Assembly (NCBI RefSeq): GCF_010994245.1
Contig: NZ_WMHO01000001.1
Location: forward strand, 1 to 61,987
DNA: 61,987 nt
Direction: 5' to 3'
From: Sandarakinorhabdus rubra
GTDB lineage: Bacteria > Pseudomonadota > Alphaproteobacteria > Sphingomonadales > Sphingomonadaceae
Shown here: positions 35,478 to 44,892 of the stretch, piece by piece
Position numbering within the stretch: the first letter of the stretch is position 1
How the letters are laid out: every line of letters starts with the position of its first letter
Position numbers and translations under genes: made by a program
Notes under the pieces: model-generated
Databases searched by the model: none
Seen by the model: only the letters and a program-made list of their open reading frames with translations
What the model was told of the DNA's origin: nothing

Positions 35478-37096
35478 GGTTGCCCCTCAGCTTCTGAGGA
35501 CGGCGGCTCTGGCGACGCTGGCGGCGGCGCGAATGCCTTGATTTCCGGATTTCCGGCAGTTGGTGGCGCAACGCTACTGTCAGGCTGCTCTGGTGGCGAA
35601 ACGGCGCTCTGCGGTTCAGGGGGCAGGGTGGCAGCCAGGGGCATCCCGCTGTCCACAGCCGCTCGCTCAAACAGGGCATCGATCTTGTCGATCACGTTGG
35701 CCAACCCCGTGTCCAGGCCTGCAAGGCCCTGCTGCCAGGCGAGCAATGCCGGAACCACTTCAACACCAGCTCGCTGGAACAGTTTCGCAGCTTCATTGAG
35801 CGCAGCACCGGCAGGCGCGGCTTGGCGCATGGCGTCCACCACAGGCAAGGCATCCACCAGCGCTTGCCGGGCCATGCGAAGACCTTCAGCCCCATCCTCC
35901 AGCTCGCCTCGGAAGCCTTGGACCGACTTGTTGAGCCGATCATCTGCGGCAGCCACGGCAGCCGTCAGGTCGCGCAACAGCGTTTCGATCCCGCCGTAGA
36001 TTTCAGCCGCGTTGTCTGCGCCGGTACGCATGCGCAGCACGCTGTCATCAACCGCTTCGGCATAGGCATTGGCAGCCGCTTCAATGGCTGGCGGCACCTC
36101 GGCAAAGCGGGTCACCGCCGTCTCCAGCTGTTCCGCAAGTGTGCGGCTATACTTCTCAATGGCAATACCAAGGTCGCGCGCGAAAGCTGCAGCCATCATC
36201 TCGATCTGCTTGGCATTCACCTCTGCAACCCGCTGCGACAGATCCGTCATCCGATCCGCAATGGGGGTCAGCGCTGCGACCAGCCCGTTTTCCAGCTCCT
36301 GGCGAACGGACGCTGCCACGGCTGCCGCCATATCTTCGTTGCGCGCCTTGGTGAGGCGGTTCTGTTCTACCGATTGCATCACCAGATCAGCCAGCAGCGA
36401 TTGCTGGCTCACCTGTGGCAGGGCGCTCGCAAGCTCGTCCGCCAACTCTGCCAGGGCAGTCTCGGCACGAAGCACCCCGCGATTGCGGACGACGATGAAA
36501 AAGATCGAGCAGCCAATGCCGACGATGGAGGTCAGAAACTTGAGTGCGCTTGCTTTCAGCAATGGCACAATCGCCGAAATGGATTGTGTGTCGGACGCGT
36601 TCAGGGTGTTTACACCGACCCCAATCGTCAACGCGAGCAGCACAAAAGTGGTGGCAAGGCCGGTGCCAACGAGGATGTTCGGGTAGGCCTCAAACCGACG
36701 GAGATCGACGTCTTTCTGGTAAAGCAGGTCTGGCGAGAAGATGTCCTGAGGGCTGCGGCTCAGTGCCTGCCCATGGCTAGTCATCATCAAGCTCTGTTCC
36801 AGTTCCCGCCAGGCCAGTCCGAGCGGGCCGCCGCGACGGCTCGCCAGAAAGTCGCTCGAGAGCAGAACTGGCATGCTCCGCAGCGCGCCATCGGCTTCGG
36901 CATCGCTTTCGTCAGGGATATGATCGTTGGCGGGCAGGGCTGCCATGCGCCGCATGACCTCCCGTTGGTCGCTGTCTGCCGCCAAAGCGATGGCGTTTAT
37001 CCGGGAACGGAAGGTGCCCCACGTTGACAGGGTCCAGACCACCAGCACGACGATGCCGACGATCGTAAAAGCGAGAAGAAGCGCGTACAAATCCAT
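35474..37096 (-). CDS. ZorA-like MotA/TolQ/ExbB-type motor protein with long cytoplasmic tail
   Basis: The 540-residue protein has membrane segments at about 5-24, 140-163 and 186-204. The second and third carry the polar pore residues expected of this superfamily (GLATTF, LTSIVG). A cytoplasmic loop holds VDLRRFEAYPNILVG, as in TolQ-type proteins. After residue 210 it continues with about 270 residues of heptad-like helix and a proline-rich end. A long tail like this marks ZorA rather than MotA, TolQ or ExbB. It is first in the leftward operon and divergent from the vWA gene, whose promoter lies in the same 70-bp gap. Confidence 0.85.
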   Translation of the reverse strand: MDLYALLLAFTIVGIVVLVVWTLSTWGTFRSRINAIALAADSDQREVMRRMAALPANDHIPDESDAEADGALRSMPVLLSSDFLASRRGGPLGLAWRELEQSLMMTSHGQALSRSPQDIFSPDLLYQKDVDLRRFEAYPNILVGTGLATTFVLLALTIGVGVNTLNASDTQSISAIVPLLKASALKFLTSIVGIGCSIFFIVVRNRGVLRAETALAELADELASALPQVSQQSLLADLVMQSVEQNRLTKARNEDMAAAVAASVRQELENGLVAALTPIADRMTDLSQRVAEVNAKQIEMMAAAFARDLGIAIEKYSRTLAEQLETAVTRFAEVPPAIEAAANAYAEAVDDSVLRMRTGADNAAEIYGGIETLLRDLTAAVAAADDRLNKSVQGFRGELEDGAEGLRMARQALVDALPVVDAMRQAAPAGAALNEAAKLFQRAGVEVVPALLAWQQGLAGLDTGLANVIDKIDALFERAAVDSGMPLAATLPPEPQSAVSPPEQPDSSVAPPTAGNPEIKAFAPPPASPEPPSSEAEGQP

Positions 37097-37166
37097 GTGA
37101 AATCATTACCCTCGCTGGCCTTGCCGTGATTTGGGAGTTGCCATAAAGCTCCATAACGGTCCAGTC

Positions 37167-38492
37167 ATGTATCGGAACGGGGGTGAGTGCGTGGGCTACG
37201 TCACAAGCAAGAGGTTGTGGATATCTTTAGCCGTGCCGCTTCTCATGGCGGCGTCGCCTTCGGCTGCTGTCGCTCCACCTCCTGCGCCCGCGCTTGATGT
37301 CTACCTTGATGCATCGGGAACCATGGCTGGCTTTGTGCAGCCGCAGTTCAACGAGAAGCCCGTTGGTGACCTGCTTACGCTGCTGACCAATGGCGTTGGC
37401 ACGCCGCCCAAGTCAGTTCTGAAATGGCGCTGTTTTGGTGACAAGATCGCTCCAATCACAGGGGACATCGATTCCTTCAGCAAGCCGGCGGTCTTCTCCA
37501 AGCCGACGGCTTCGCCGTGCGGCAATCAGACCAGCCGCGTTGACAAGGTTCTGGCGGAGGTTCGCAAGCAACCAGTTGGAAGCTTGACTTTGATCGTCAG
37601 CGATCTGTGGCTGGATGGCAATGAAATGGCGGCTGATCCGGCGGTCGCCCTGGGCGTGCCTCTAAAGGCGATGCTGGAAGAGGGGCGCGCTGTGGCCATT
37701 CTTGGCGTAGAGGCGCCGTTTAAGGGGAAGATAACGGGCGTTCCAGGGCTGGGCGGTGGCAGTTTTGCTGGCGCCACCAAGCGGCCCCTGTTCATCCTTG
37801 CCGTTGGTCCGGAAACCGATCTGGTCCGATTGGTCCAAGGCTTGCGCGGCAGTGGGGCGCCGTCTTTCTCAGGCAAGCGCCTCAATGTTGCGTTGTTCCG
37901 GGGGCGAGGGGGCCCGCGGAATGTGCCGCTTCCCACAACGATGGGAGGGGGTGTCTCAGGTAATCCTGGGGCCTATCAGATCGACAAGCAGCTCTTTGCC
38001 GAACAGCAAGGGCGGCTGGAGCGCGTAGTGGCAGGCAGGGAAAGGCTATTGCCGGGTACCATCTGGCAAGGCCCACTGACGGGGACCGCATTGGTCGAAC
38101 TGCAGACCAAGCAAGGAGGCTGGCAGCTTCTGTCCAAGCCGCTGCCTGTTTGGTGGGAGGCGAATGATAAGCGCAGTCTGCAGTTCCGGTTGGATGCTGC
38201 TTCGCTGAAGGGGCTGCCGGCTGGTAGCTATCGGGTCACGGCGCTCATGGGCAACAAGGGGCTTGCGCGTCCAAATCCAGACACCAAGTGGCTGCGTGAC
38301 TGGAGCCTGTCGCCATCGGAGAAGCCGCAGCCTGGTTTCGTGAAGGCGCTCCAGCTGGCTGTGTTGGCGGACATACTTGAAGCGGGTGACGACCAATTGG
38401 CGCGCCAGGTGCCATTTGGGAAGAAAGGCAGTGTTGAGCTGCCGTTCCGGCCGAACCAACTGTTTCAGTTTAACTTGAAGGTGAAAGAATGA
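37167..38492 (+). CDS. exported von Willebrand factor A-like protein
   Basis: A signal peptide ends near SAAVAP, so the protein is periplasmic or membrane-attached. Shortly after comes DVYLDASGTMAGF, a metal-site (MIDAS-like) motif with Asp48, Ser50 and Thr52, and later LTLIVSDLWLDG, the strand and Asp of a vWA fold. The rest (about residues 200-440) is beta-rich and unassigned. The start is uncertain: ATG 37167, or GTG 37191 with GGGGGTGAG before it. Its stop overlaps the next gene by 4 bp, and it opens the rightward operon of the tubulin/actin-like cassette. Confidence 0.75.
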   Translation: MYRNGGECVGYVTSKRLWISLAVPLLMAASPSAAVAPPPAPALDVYLDASGTMAGFVQPQFNEKPVGDLLTLLTNGVGTPPKSVLKWRCFGDKIAPITGDIDSFSKPAVFSKPTASPCGNQTSRVDKVLAEVRKQPVGSLTLIVSDLWLDGNEMAADPAVALGVPLKAMLEEGRAVAILGVEAPFKGKITGVPGLGGGSFAGATKRPLFILAVGPETDLVRLVQGLRGSGAPSFSGKRLNVALFRGRGGPRNVPLPTTMGGGVSGNPGAYQIDKQLFAEQQGRLERVVAGRERLLPGTIWQGPLTGTALVELQTKQGGWQLLSKPLPVWWEANDKRSLQFRLDAASLKGLPAGSYRVTALMGNKGLARPNPDTKWLRDWSLSPSEKPQPGFVKALQLAVLADILEAGDDQLARQVPFGKKGSVELPFRPNQLFQFNLKVKE

Positions 38493-39151
38493 CCGGAAAG
38501 CACTGGGTTGTTGCCCTTCTTTCGGTTCTGCTGCTGCCGCTGCTGGCTGGGGCCGTGCTGTGGTGGGGCGTGAATGCCCAGCTGGCTGACACTCGCTGGC
38601 TCGATCCATCAGTCTTGAATAACGCGTCCAGCGTACAGCAGGCCGAGCCCGCCGACACGTCCGAAGCAGGTGATGCGGATGAGAATGAGTTTGGCGAGTC
38701 TGCCTTGCCAGAGGTTGAAGACGACGAAGGCCAAACCCAAGGCAATCAGGGCAACGTCCTGGTCGACACAATCCGCGAGCAGGTTGCGGGCCGGTTGGTA
38801 GAGGCCATTTGGCAGGGCGTCCTTGCCACAATCGTTCTGGGCATCGTGTGGACGTTCGTTGTGGCGGCGAAACTGCCATCCGTGGTTGGTCCCCAGTCAG
38901 CGCGCAGTTTGTCTGTGCCTTGGTGGGGTTTGACCCTTGTGCAGATCGTGGCCGTTGCTGTCCTGGCTTATTTGGCGACGGTGAGTGACGAAGTGGCGAC
39001 TTACCTCGTTCAGGCTGGCAAGCTATGGTTCAGCGCCGCCATCGTATTGATATTGCTGATCACGTGGTGGCTGGCCAGCCTTCTGGCCACACCGCACCGT
39101 TTGCGCCCATCGGTGCCTGGCGGCAATAACGTGCCGTTCGGGATGGAGTGA
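38489..39151 (+). CDS. four-helix membrane protein of the cassette (220 aa)
   Basis: Membrane segments are at about 7-28, 105-126, 147-165 and 179-199. An acidic segment of about 45 residues between the first and second (DENEFGESALPEVEDDEGQ) would face the periplasm or the cytosol depending on topology. It overlaps the vWA gene by 4 bp and ends 5 bp before the tubulin-like ATG. It probably links the exported vWA protein to the cytosolic NTPases. I do not recognise a family. Confidence 0.7.
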   Translation: MTGKHWVVALLSVLLLPLLAGAVLWWGVNAQLADTRWLDPSVLNNASSVQQAEPADTSEAGDADENEFGESALPEVEDDEGQTQGNQGNVLVDTIREQVAGRLVEAIWQGVLATIVLGIVWTFVVAAKLPSVVGPQSARSLSVPWWGLTLVQIVAVAVLAYLATVSDEVATYLVQAGKLWFSAAIVLILLITWWLASLLATPHRLRPSVPGGNNVPFGME

Positions 39152-39156
39152 GCGCC

Positions 39157-40662
39157 ATGACCAAAGCCATCGTCATCACCATGGGCGGCACCGGTGCAAA
39201 ACTCGGTGAAGCCCTCACGCATCTTGTTGCTGCCGGGATCGGCCCCAGTGACGTGCACTTGTTCCCGATCGATCAGGACAGTGGCAATGGCAACACAGCC
39301 CGGCTCGAGCGTGTTGCCAAAGCCTATGAGAATTGTCGCAAGCTATGGCGGACGCCAGGCCAGCCGCATGTCGTTACCGATGATCTCTTCGCCCACAATT
39401 TGACGCTTGCGTCCCGTTGGACGCCGCATGATGGCGGCAGCACCTTGTCCAAGTTGCTGGGGAAGCTAGACGAGGAAGACAGGGCCCTCTTCGATCTCCT
39501 GTATTGCCCTCGGACTGAGCAGGACATGGGTCTTGGTGGCGGCTATCGCGCCAGGCCCAATGTTGGGGCTACCGCGTTGACCACGGCCATCCGCGCTACG
39601 CCTCAGCCTGACTTCTGGACTGAACTCACCCAGGCAATGGCGCCAGCCCTGAACGGCAATCCTGTTCGGGTGTTGTTGATGGGCAGCCTGTTCGGTGGAA
39701 CTGGAGCGGCTGGCTTTCCAACCCTAGCGCGCTTGATCCGTAACCACGCTGCCAAGATGCGCATGGGCGACAACCTGAGCATTGGCGGTGTACTGATGCT
39801 GCCCTACTTTGATTTTCGGGATCCTGATCAGGATGCTGAAGGCGATGCGGCCAACGTTGCACGGCAGGAAGAGTTGCTGCTGCAGACCCGCAGTGCACTT
39901 GAGCATTATGCCGAACTGACCTCGCCCCATGGCGCGCTGTTCAGCGACCTCTATCTTGTTGGCTCACAACCCTACACGCGGCTTGCCTACCATGCCCCGC
40001 AAGGCGATGCGCAAAGCAATCCGGCGCTTGCTGTGGAACTGGTCGCGGCCCTGGGCGGGTGTCGTTTCCTCAAAGACGGTCCGAGCGCTGACGGCCCGAA
40101 AGTGTTCGCCACAGCACTGCAGCAAGCCAACGGCTGGAACTGGTCAGATCTTCCGGAGGTCGAGGCCTATGAGAAGCTTGGCCGCTTGCTAAGGCTTGCA
40201 ACGGCGTGGCGGCATTGGGAACCTCTGGCGCTCAATCCCAAGAAGCGATTGGGCTTCCTGAGGGATGCATGGGCCAAGGCGCAGAACCTTGGCAAACTGT
40301 CCGACAATACAGGCCCGCACGTGGAAGCGCTGGATCGTTATCTGGTTCATTTGGTTGAATGGGCTGCCATGGTAGAGGCCTACGCTAGGGGATCCGGGCA
40401 GTCGTTCAACCTTTGGAAAACGGACAAGCAATTGGCCGCGCCGATCAACACCAATGAACCGCCAGCGGCCGTTCAGCTGAAGGATCTGGCTGACGAGAAG
40501 GCGTACGAAGCGGCATTTAATGATTTGATCGTCCCCGCGGAAGGCAAGCTCGACCCAGGAAATGCAGCCAGTCTTCTCACGGAGATTGGTCGGGCGGGCA
40601 AAGAGGATGCGCCAGGCCTGGGCATGTTCATGACGGCGCTCCACCGTGGCTGTGCAGTTTAA
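39157..40662 (+). CDS. tubulin/FtsZ-like GTPase (Tubulin_2-type)
   Basis: ATG 39157 follows GGAG by 8 bp and gives 501 residues. The N terminus has VITMGGTGAKLGEAL, a nucleotide-loop opening, and DVHLFPIDQDSGNG. At residues 176-186, GSLFGGTGAAG is the tubulin signature (GGTGxG-type loop) that contacts GTP phosphates. A later region (PNVGATALTTAIRATPQPDF, GGVLMLPYFDF) is consistent with the N-terminal GTPase domain of the bacterial tubulin-like families that sit outside FtsZ. It is not FtsZ: it lacks the T-loop sequences and genomic context. It may polymerise, but this cannot be read from sequence. Confidence 0.8.
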   Translation: MTKAIVITMGGTGAKLGEALTHLVAAGIGPSDVHLFPIDQDSGNGNTARLERVAKAYENCRKLWRTPGQPHVVTDDLFAHNLTLASRWTPHDGGSTLSKLLGKLDEEDRALFDLLYCPRTEQDMGLGGGYRARPNVGATALTTAIRATPQPDFWTELTQAMAPALNGNPVRVLLMGSLFGGTGAAGFPTLARLIRNHAAKMRMGDNLSIGGVLMLPYFDFRDPDQDAEGDAANVARQEELLLQTRSALEHYAELTSPHGALFSDLYLVGSQPYTRLAYHAPQGDAQSNPALAVELVAALGGCRFLKDGPSADGPKVFATALQQANGWNWSDLPEVEAYEKLGRLLRLATAWRHWEPLALNPKKRLGFLRDAWAKAQNLGKLSDNTGPHVEALDRYLVHLVEWAAMVEAYARGSGQSFNLWKTDKQLAAPINTNEPPAAVQLKDLADEKAYEAAFNDLIVPAEGKLDPGNAASLLTEIGRAGKEDAPGLGMFMTALHRGCAV

Positions 40663-40674
40663 GGGGAGCATCTG

Positions 40675-43600
40675 ATGCCTCATTATCTTTTGCCCGGCCT
40701 GACCCATCAAGAGCTGGGGCAGCCTGCAGTCTCTGGGCAGTGGTTGGAACTGCCAGACCTGAAGGAGCTGGCCGCTGATCTGAATATCAGCCAGCAAGCT
40801 GATGACGCCGTCATCAAGAGTGTTCCAGATGCCTGGGCACCGGTCCGCGCGTGGCGTCAGGCGTTGTTCAACAATCGACACCAGCTGCATGCACGCACGC
40901 GTCGCCAATGGCGCGCTTTGTTGGCACTGCTGGCCTTGCAACCGCGCTTCTCCGGTGAATACACGCTCAGCCTGCGAGAGGTGCCGCTCGATGCAGGTAA
41001 TCCCCGCTGGCGTGGTGTGCTTTCCGAGCTGTCGCCAGCTGAGGGCATTCATGCCGCGTCTGCACAGGAGGCTTGGTTAAGGCCGGTCCTGCTCAGGGTT
41101 GTGCCCAGGGGCGGTCAGAGCGTGGACGTGGCCATGCTGACGCCTGATACATTGTTGGCTGCCGGCCACAGCGCCACAGCTTTGCGTATCCCTGGTGTTG
41201 TCTTTGCGGAGAAAGGCCTCGCCGATCCGCTTGCCTCCGACCTTTCGGCGACAGACCTCGGCATCATTGCTGACTATGCCAACGGCATTGTGAATGCCTT
41301 GGCAGGGCAGGGGGTCAGTGGAAAGTCCTGGGATGGCCTCGCTCGCGAGCTTCAAGCCTACGCAGGCGATATCGAGGCGCTGATTGGCAGTGGCCAGCGC
41401 GGACGGCGCCTGGCCGTTCGCGCCCGCCGATTGAATTTGCCGTTTACAGGGCTGCACAGCGTCCTGGACAGCAGCTTCGAAACTGACCCAACTCAGTTCA
41501 ATCCTGGCTTCTCCCATACACAGTTGGCGCTGCGACCCATGAGTGATCCGGCGCCATTTGGTGGCGTCGTGTTGATCGATGAGGATCTGCCGCGGACAAT
41601 TGGAGGGTCGGCGGCATCCATTCATGTCTATCGTGAGCTCACACTCAAGGATGCGCTGAATGATCCGGCGCGCGTAAAGGCGAAAGCTGCCAAGGATGGC
41701 TGGCTGGCAATCACAGTAGACGAGCTTTGGACGCCGTGTGTTGTGGATTCTGACGGAACACCGCCTGCTGCCCATGGACCGAATTGCCCAGTTCCGCTGC
41801 CAGTAACGCCGTTGGCGCTGCTGCTGGCTGATGGCGATCGACTCCGGAGCGCTGTCCGCCTCACGGCCAACGGCAAAGACCGTGAAGCCACCTTTGAGGT
41901 CCGTCTTGAGGACGGGCGGCTGCATACGCTTCGGCGACGTTGGCAACCCGACCAGATCCAGCGTGCGGACATCGACAGCTCCATGGCTGTCTGGCCCGAT
42001 TTTGCTGCGGCCGACTGGCCCTTTGATTTCCTGCAGAGCGCCGCCAACCCATTTGCCGAAGTGCTGCCTCAGGCTGCTGTCTCGCTCCGATTGCTTCAGG
42101 CAGACCTGAATGCAGCTGGGCCTGGTCGGAACGAACGTGCCGCCGGCTGGGGCTCGGGAGCAGTGTTGCGAAAGCTCTGTGCCCAGGAGACGGGCCAGCT
42201 GCCCGACCAGGGTGAGCCTTGGTTGCAGCGGATGCGTTTTGCCGACTCGTCGCAGATACGCGGCGAATGGCAAATCACGAAGATGGGCATCGAGGCCATC
42301 GCCGTGGCGGTACAAAGTGATGCCCTTGAACGGTCTTGCGGACTGGTGCTGGTTAGTCGCCGAGCACCTGCGCTGACTACCCAAGAGCGCGCAAAAGTGG
42401 CGATCGATTTCGGAACCACCAGCAGCATCGCCTACGTGGAGGCAAACCAACGGTCAGAGCCAGCACATCTGAAAGCGCGCTCGCTGCCAATTATTGCGGT
42501 TGATCCTTCACAAATGGATGCATGGGCGCAGCAGAAGTATGTGACATTGGCGGATTTCTTCGCTGGGATCGGCCTTGGTATGCCTTTCCCGACCATGTTG
42601 AAGCAGCGTGACAATACGCCAGAGGCTGCCGCTGACTGGCCAAATGCAGGGCAGGTTCTGTTTGTGCCTCCGCCCGAAGGAAAGTCTTCGCGCGAGGTGG
42701 CCAAATGGGTGGCCAATCAGACTTTGAAGGCTGGCCTCAAGTGGCAGGCCGGCCCTGGTGGTGATGGTGAGAACAACGTCGCGGCACTCAGGTTCCTTCA
42801 GGATCTGGTTCTTAGAGTGGCGGCCGAACTGCGAGACAAGGGTGTCACGCCAGAGCGCATTAACTGGCGCTTTTCCTATCCGCAGGCCTTTACCGACCGT
42901 GAAACCGCCTATTTCAAGCGGATGACTGAGCAGGTTGCACAAGCTTTATCAGCTAAGGCACGCGTCGAGCATCGTACTGAGGCAGAAGCTGCGATGACGT
43001 ACTTCTGTGATGACTCGGAGCAAGCATTCACCGCGCCCACACAGCTGTCTGTGATGTTGGATATCGGCGGGGGCACCACCGACATTGCGATCTATCTACA
43101 CAAGGAAGCGCTGTGGCGCGGCTCAGTGAGGCTTGCGGCAGGGGATTTCTTTTCCAACTGGTTAGAACGTAACAGCAGTCTGCTGAAAAAGGCGCCTATG
43201 GGCGGCACCGATCCCACCGCCGACCTACCCAACGATGATAGCCATCGTAAGCAACGTCGGTTGTTGATCGAGCTGGCGGCCAGCAAACCAAGTTTTAGCG
43301 ATCAGCTCAAGAGGTTCATGGACACCACCGCCGGCGCTGATCCTGATTTGCAACGGCTGCAGGTTACTGCGTCAACGGCACTTGCAGGACTGCTGTGGTA
43401 TACTGGCCGCGTACTCAAAAAAGTGCTGGCCGGCGGCCAAGTGGATCCCAGGCTGGCTGCGCACCCAACAATCTTGATGGCAGGCCGCGGGTCCAGCTAT
43501 TTCCGGCTCTTGACGAAGCCCGACCAGCAACATTTGACGCGAATGTTAATGTTGGGTGCTGGCCTGAAAGGTAATCCGCCGGAATTGATCTTCTCGGTCA

Positions 43601-44025
43601 ACCCAAAGCAGGAGGTGGCACGAGGCTTGCTTCACGACGCGCCGTCATCAGCAAGTAACGTGGAGGCATTTTTGCCTTTGGGGCTTGGGCTCGAGCTGCA
43701 ATACGGTGGCAATCTCACTGCAGAAGCGGAACTTGCTCAGGTCACTGGCAAGAAGCCTAGTGCGATCGACATGGCAGACTTCCAGGAGTTCCTAGACGCG
43801 CTGAAGGTTGCCACGGGGATTAACCTCACGATTAGCCAGGGCGGTAGCCTGAAGGCAAAGGACAGCATTGCTCGTGGCACGATAAAAGAGATGGTCAGGG
43901 AAGCCGAGCTGACGCGGCCAGTGAAGCCGCCGTTCGTTGAGGCTCTGCATCTTTTGGTCGACATGCTGGCGCATCCAAAGGATCAGCGTGACCAGTTTCT
44001 GCGCGTTGACGTGGGCAACCCGTAA
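40675..44025 (+). CDS. giant actin/Hsp70-like ATPase (SrfB-like)
   Basis: The 1116-residue protein has an actin/Hsp70 ATPase core in its second half: phosphate-1 loop DFGTTSS at residue 578, phosphate-2 loop DIGGGTTDI at 796, and an adenosine-type AGRGSSYF around 936. These motifs match the family of the virulence-associated protein SrfB. The first 570 residues are unlike it and unassigned, perhaps a binding domain. It starts 12 bp after the tubulin-like stop and ends on the first base of the next gene's ATG. It likely assembles or changes shape upon ATP hydrolysis, possibly driven by the motor. Its partners are inferred from operon order. Confidence 0.8.
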   Translation: MPHYLLPGLTHQELGQPAVSGQWLELPDLKELAADLNISQQADDAVIKSVPDAWAPVRAWRQALFNNRHQLHARTRRQWRALLALLALQPRFSGEYTLSLREVPLDAGNPRWRGVLSELSPAEGIHAASAQEAWLRPVLLRVVPRGGQSVDVAMLTPDTLLAAGHSATALRIPGVVFAEKGLADPLASDLSATDLGIIADYANGIVNALAGQGVSGKSWDGLARELQAYAGDIEALIGSGQRGRRLAVRARRLNLPFTGLHSVLDSSFETDPTQFNPGFSHTQLALRPMSDPAPFGGVVLIDEDLPRTIGGSAASIHVYRELTLKDALNDPARVKAKAAKDGWLAITVDELWTPCVVDSDGTPPAAHGPNCPVPLPVTPLALLLADGDRLRSAVRLTANGKDREATFEVRLEDGRLHTLRRRWQPDQIQRADIDSSMAVWPDFAAADWPFDFLQSAANPFAEVLPQAAVSLRLLQADLNAAGPGRNERAAGWGSGAVLRKLCAQETGQLPDQGEPWLQRMRFADSSQIRGEWQITKMGIEAIAVAVQSDALERSCGLVLVSRRAPALTTQERAKVAIDFGTTSSIAYVEANQRSEPAHLKARSLPIIAVDPSQMDAWAQQKYVTLADFFAGIGLGMPFPTMLKQRDNTPEAAADWPNAGQVLFVPPPEGKSSREVAKWVANQTLKAGLKWQAGPGGDGENNVAALRFLQDLVLRVAAELRDKGVTPERINWRFSYPQAFTDRETAYFKRMTEQVAQALSAKARVEHRTEAEAAMTYFCDDSEQAFTAPTQLSVMLDIGGGTTDIAIYLHKEALWRGSVRLAAGDFFSNWLERNSSLLKKAPMGGTDPTADLPNDDSHRKQRRLLIELAASKPSFSDQLKRFMDTTAGADPDLQRLQVTASTALAGLLWYTGRVLKKVLAGGQVDPRLAAHPTILMAGRGSSYFRLLTKPDQQHLTRMLMLGAGLKGNPPELIFSVNPKQEVARGLLHDAPSSASNVEAFLPLGLGLELQYGGNLTAEAELAQVTGKKPSAIDMADFQEFLDALKVATGINLTISQGGSLKAKDSIARGTIKEMVREAELTRPVKPPFVEALHLLVDMLAHPKDQRDQFLRVDVGNP

Positions 44026-44759
44026 TGTTCAATCTGATTTCAGCTATCGCGACTGGCCTGGCTCTATTTGCTGTAGGGCTTGCGATCGCGGCATGGTTCC
44101 GTGTGACCAAAGCTCTGCGGTTTGCCAATGAGATTGAACAATGGCGCAAGGATGCTGAGGCTTCTGGAGATGAAGCGCTTAAGCGGCTTGGTGCAACCGA
44201 AAGAGATCGGATCATTCTCCGCCGCTTGGAAGGGCAAGTGGAAGATCTGCGGGAACGCCTCTTCAAACTTGAGCGCCGAAATGATGCCGAGGCCACCATG
44301 CAACGTGCCCCGGCAAATTCTGCTACATTCTCAAGCTCAATTTCCGGTTCGGATAGATCAATTGACGTCATTCCTTCCGTCTTCACGCCGCCGTCCCCCG
44401 AATTACCGCGCGATCCCTATGCCTATCTGCTCGATAACCTGCGGAGAGATTTTAACGCAGCCGCGCTGAAGCCTTCGCCCGATAAGCTTGATGAATTGGT
44501 CGCAAAGCACCGGCTCGAGGATGAGGCCGGTGGATTGTGGCGCATGCGGTTGCCTGATGGGCGCGTTGCTATCATGCCTGGACGCGCCATGCTTGTAGGT
44601 TGGGCTCGAGAGTATCGTGGTGAAATGGCTAAGCCTCTCCGGGATGACCATTTGGCCAAATGGTACGACATGACCACAGATGACGTCCTCGCCTTGGACC
44701 GTGTCGCTGTGCGGCAGCCAAACGGGGACGATAATCGTGGTGTTTTGCGCGGCATCTGA
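44025..44759 (+). CDS. membrane-anchored coiled-coil protein, last gene of the cassette
   Basis: The first 25 residues form a membrane helix (LISAIATGLALFAVGLAIAA). A coiled coil follows at about 35-90 (RLEGQVEDLRERLFKLERR), then a Ser-rich linker and a C-terminal domain of about 110 residues (DPYAYLLDNLRRDFNAA ... GGLWRMRLPDGRVAIMPG). Its ATG overlaps the SrfB-like stop by 1 bp, so it is translationally coupled. It could tether the cytosolic ATPase to the membrane motor. No family is recognised. Confidence 0.65.
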   Translation: MFNLISAIATGLALFAVGLAIAAWFRVTKALRFANEIEQWRKDAEASGDEALKRLGATERDRIILRRLEGQVEDLRERLFKLERRNDAEATMQRAPANSATFSSSISGSDRSIDVIPSVFTPPSPELPRDPYAYLLDNLRRDFNAAALKPSPDKLDELVAKHRLEDEAGGLWRMRLPDGRVAIMPGRAMLVGWAREYRGEMAKPLRDDHLAKWYDMTTDDVLALDRVAVRQPNGDDNRGVLRGI

Positions 44760-44814
44760 CCGACCTTCTCCGAAATGGAGGCTCGCGCTGTTAAGTAGAT
44801 CCGTTATCGCATCA

Positions 44815-44846
44815 TTGCAGGAAGTTATTAAGCTCTCTTCCTGCAA
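44815..44846 (+). terminator. 10-bp perfect inverted repeat after the cassette
   Basis: TTGCAGGAAG (44815-44824) and CTTCCTGCAA (44837-44846) form a perfect 10-bp stem around a 12-nt loop, 56 bp after the last cassette gene. There is no T-run after it, so it is either a weak terminator or an operator. Confidence 0.45.
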
Positions 44847-44892
44847 GAGGTGAGATGGCCGGGTACCCCGGTCGTTACAGCCGAGATGTCCT

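Noticed and set aside
34791-37096. Flagellar motAB
   Set aside because: The ZorA-like tail of about 330 residues, the short OmpA-domain protein and the defence-island context do not fit flagellar stators.
39157-40662. FtsZ
   Set aside because: It has the tubulin signature but not the FtsZ length pattern, the C-terminal tail or division-gene context.
34360-44759. Canonical Zorya system
   Set aside because: ZorA and ZorB are recognisable, but I see no ZorC, ZorD or ZorE partner, so I do not call it Zorya.
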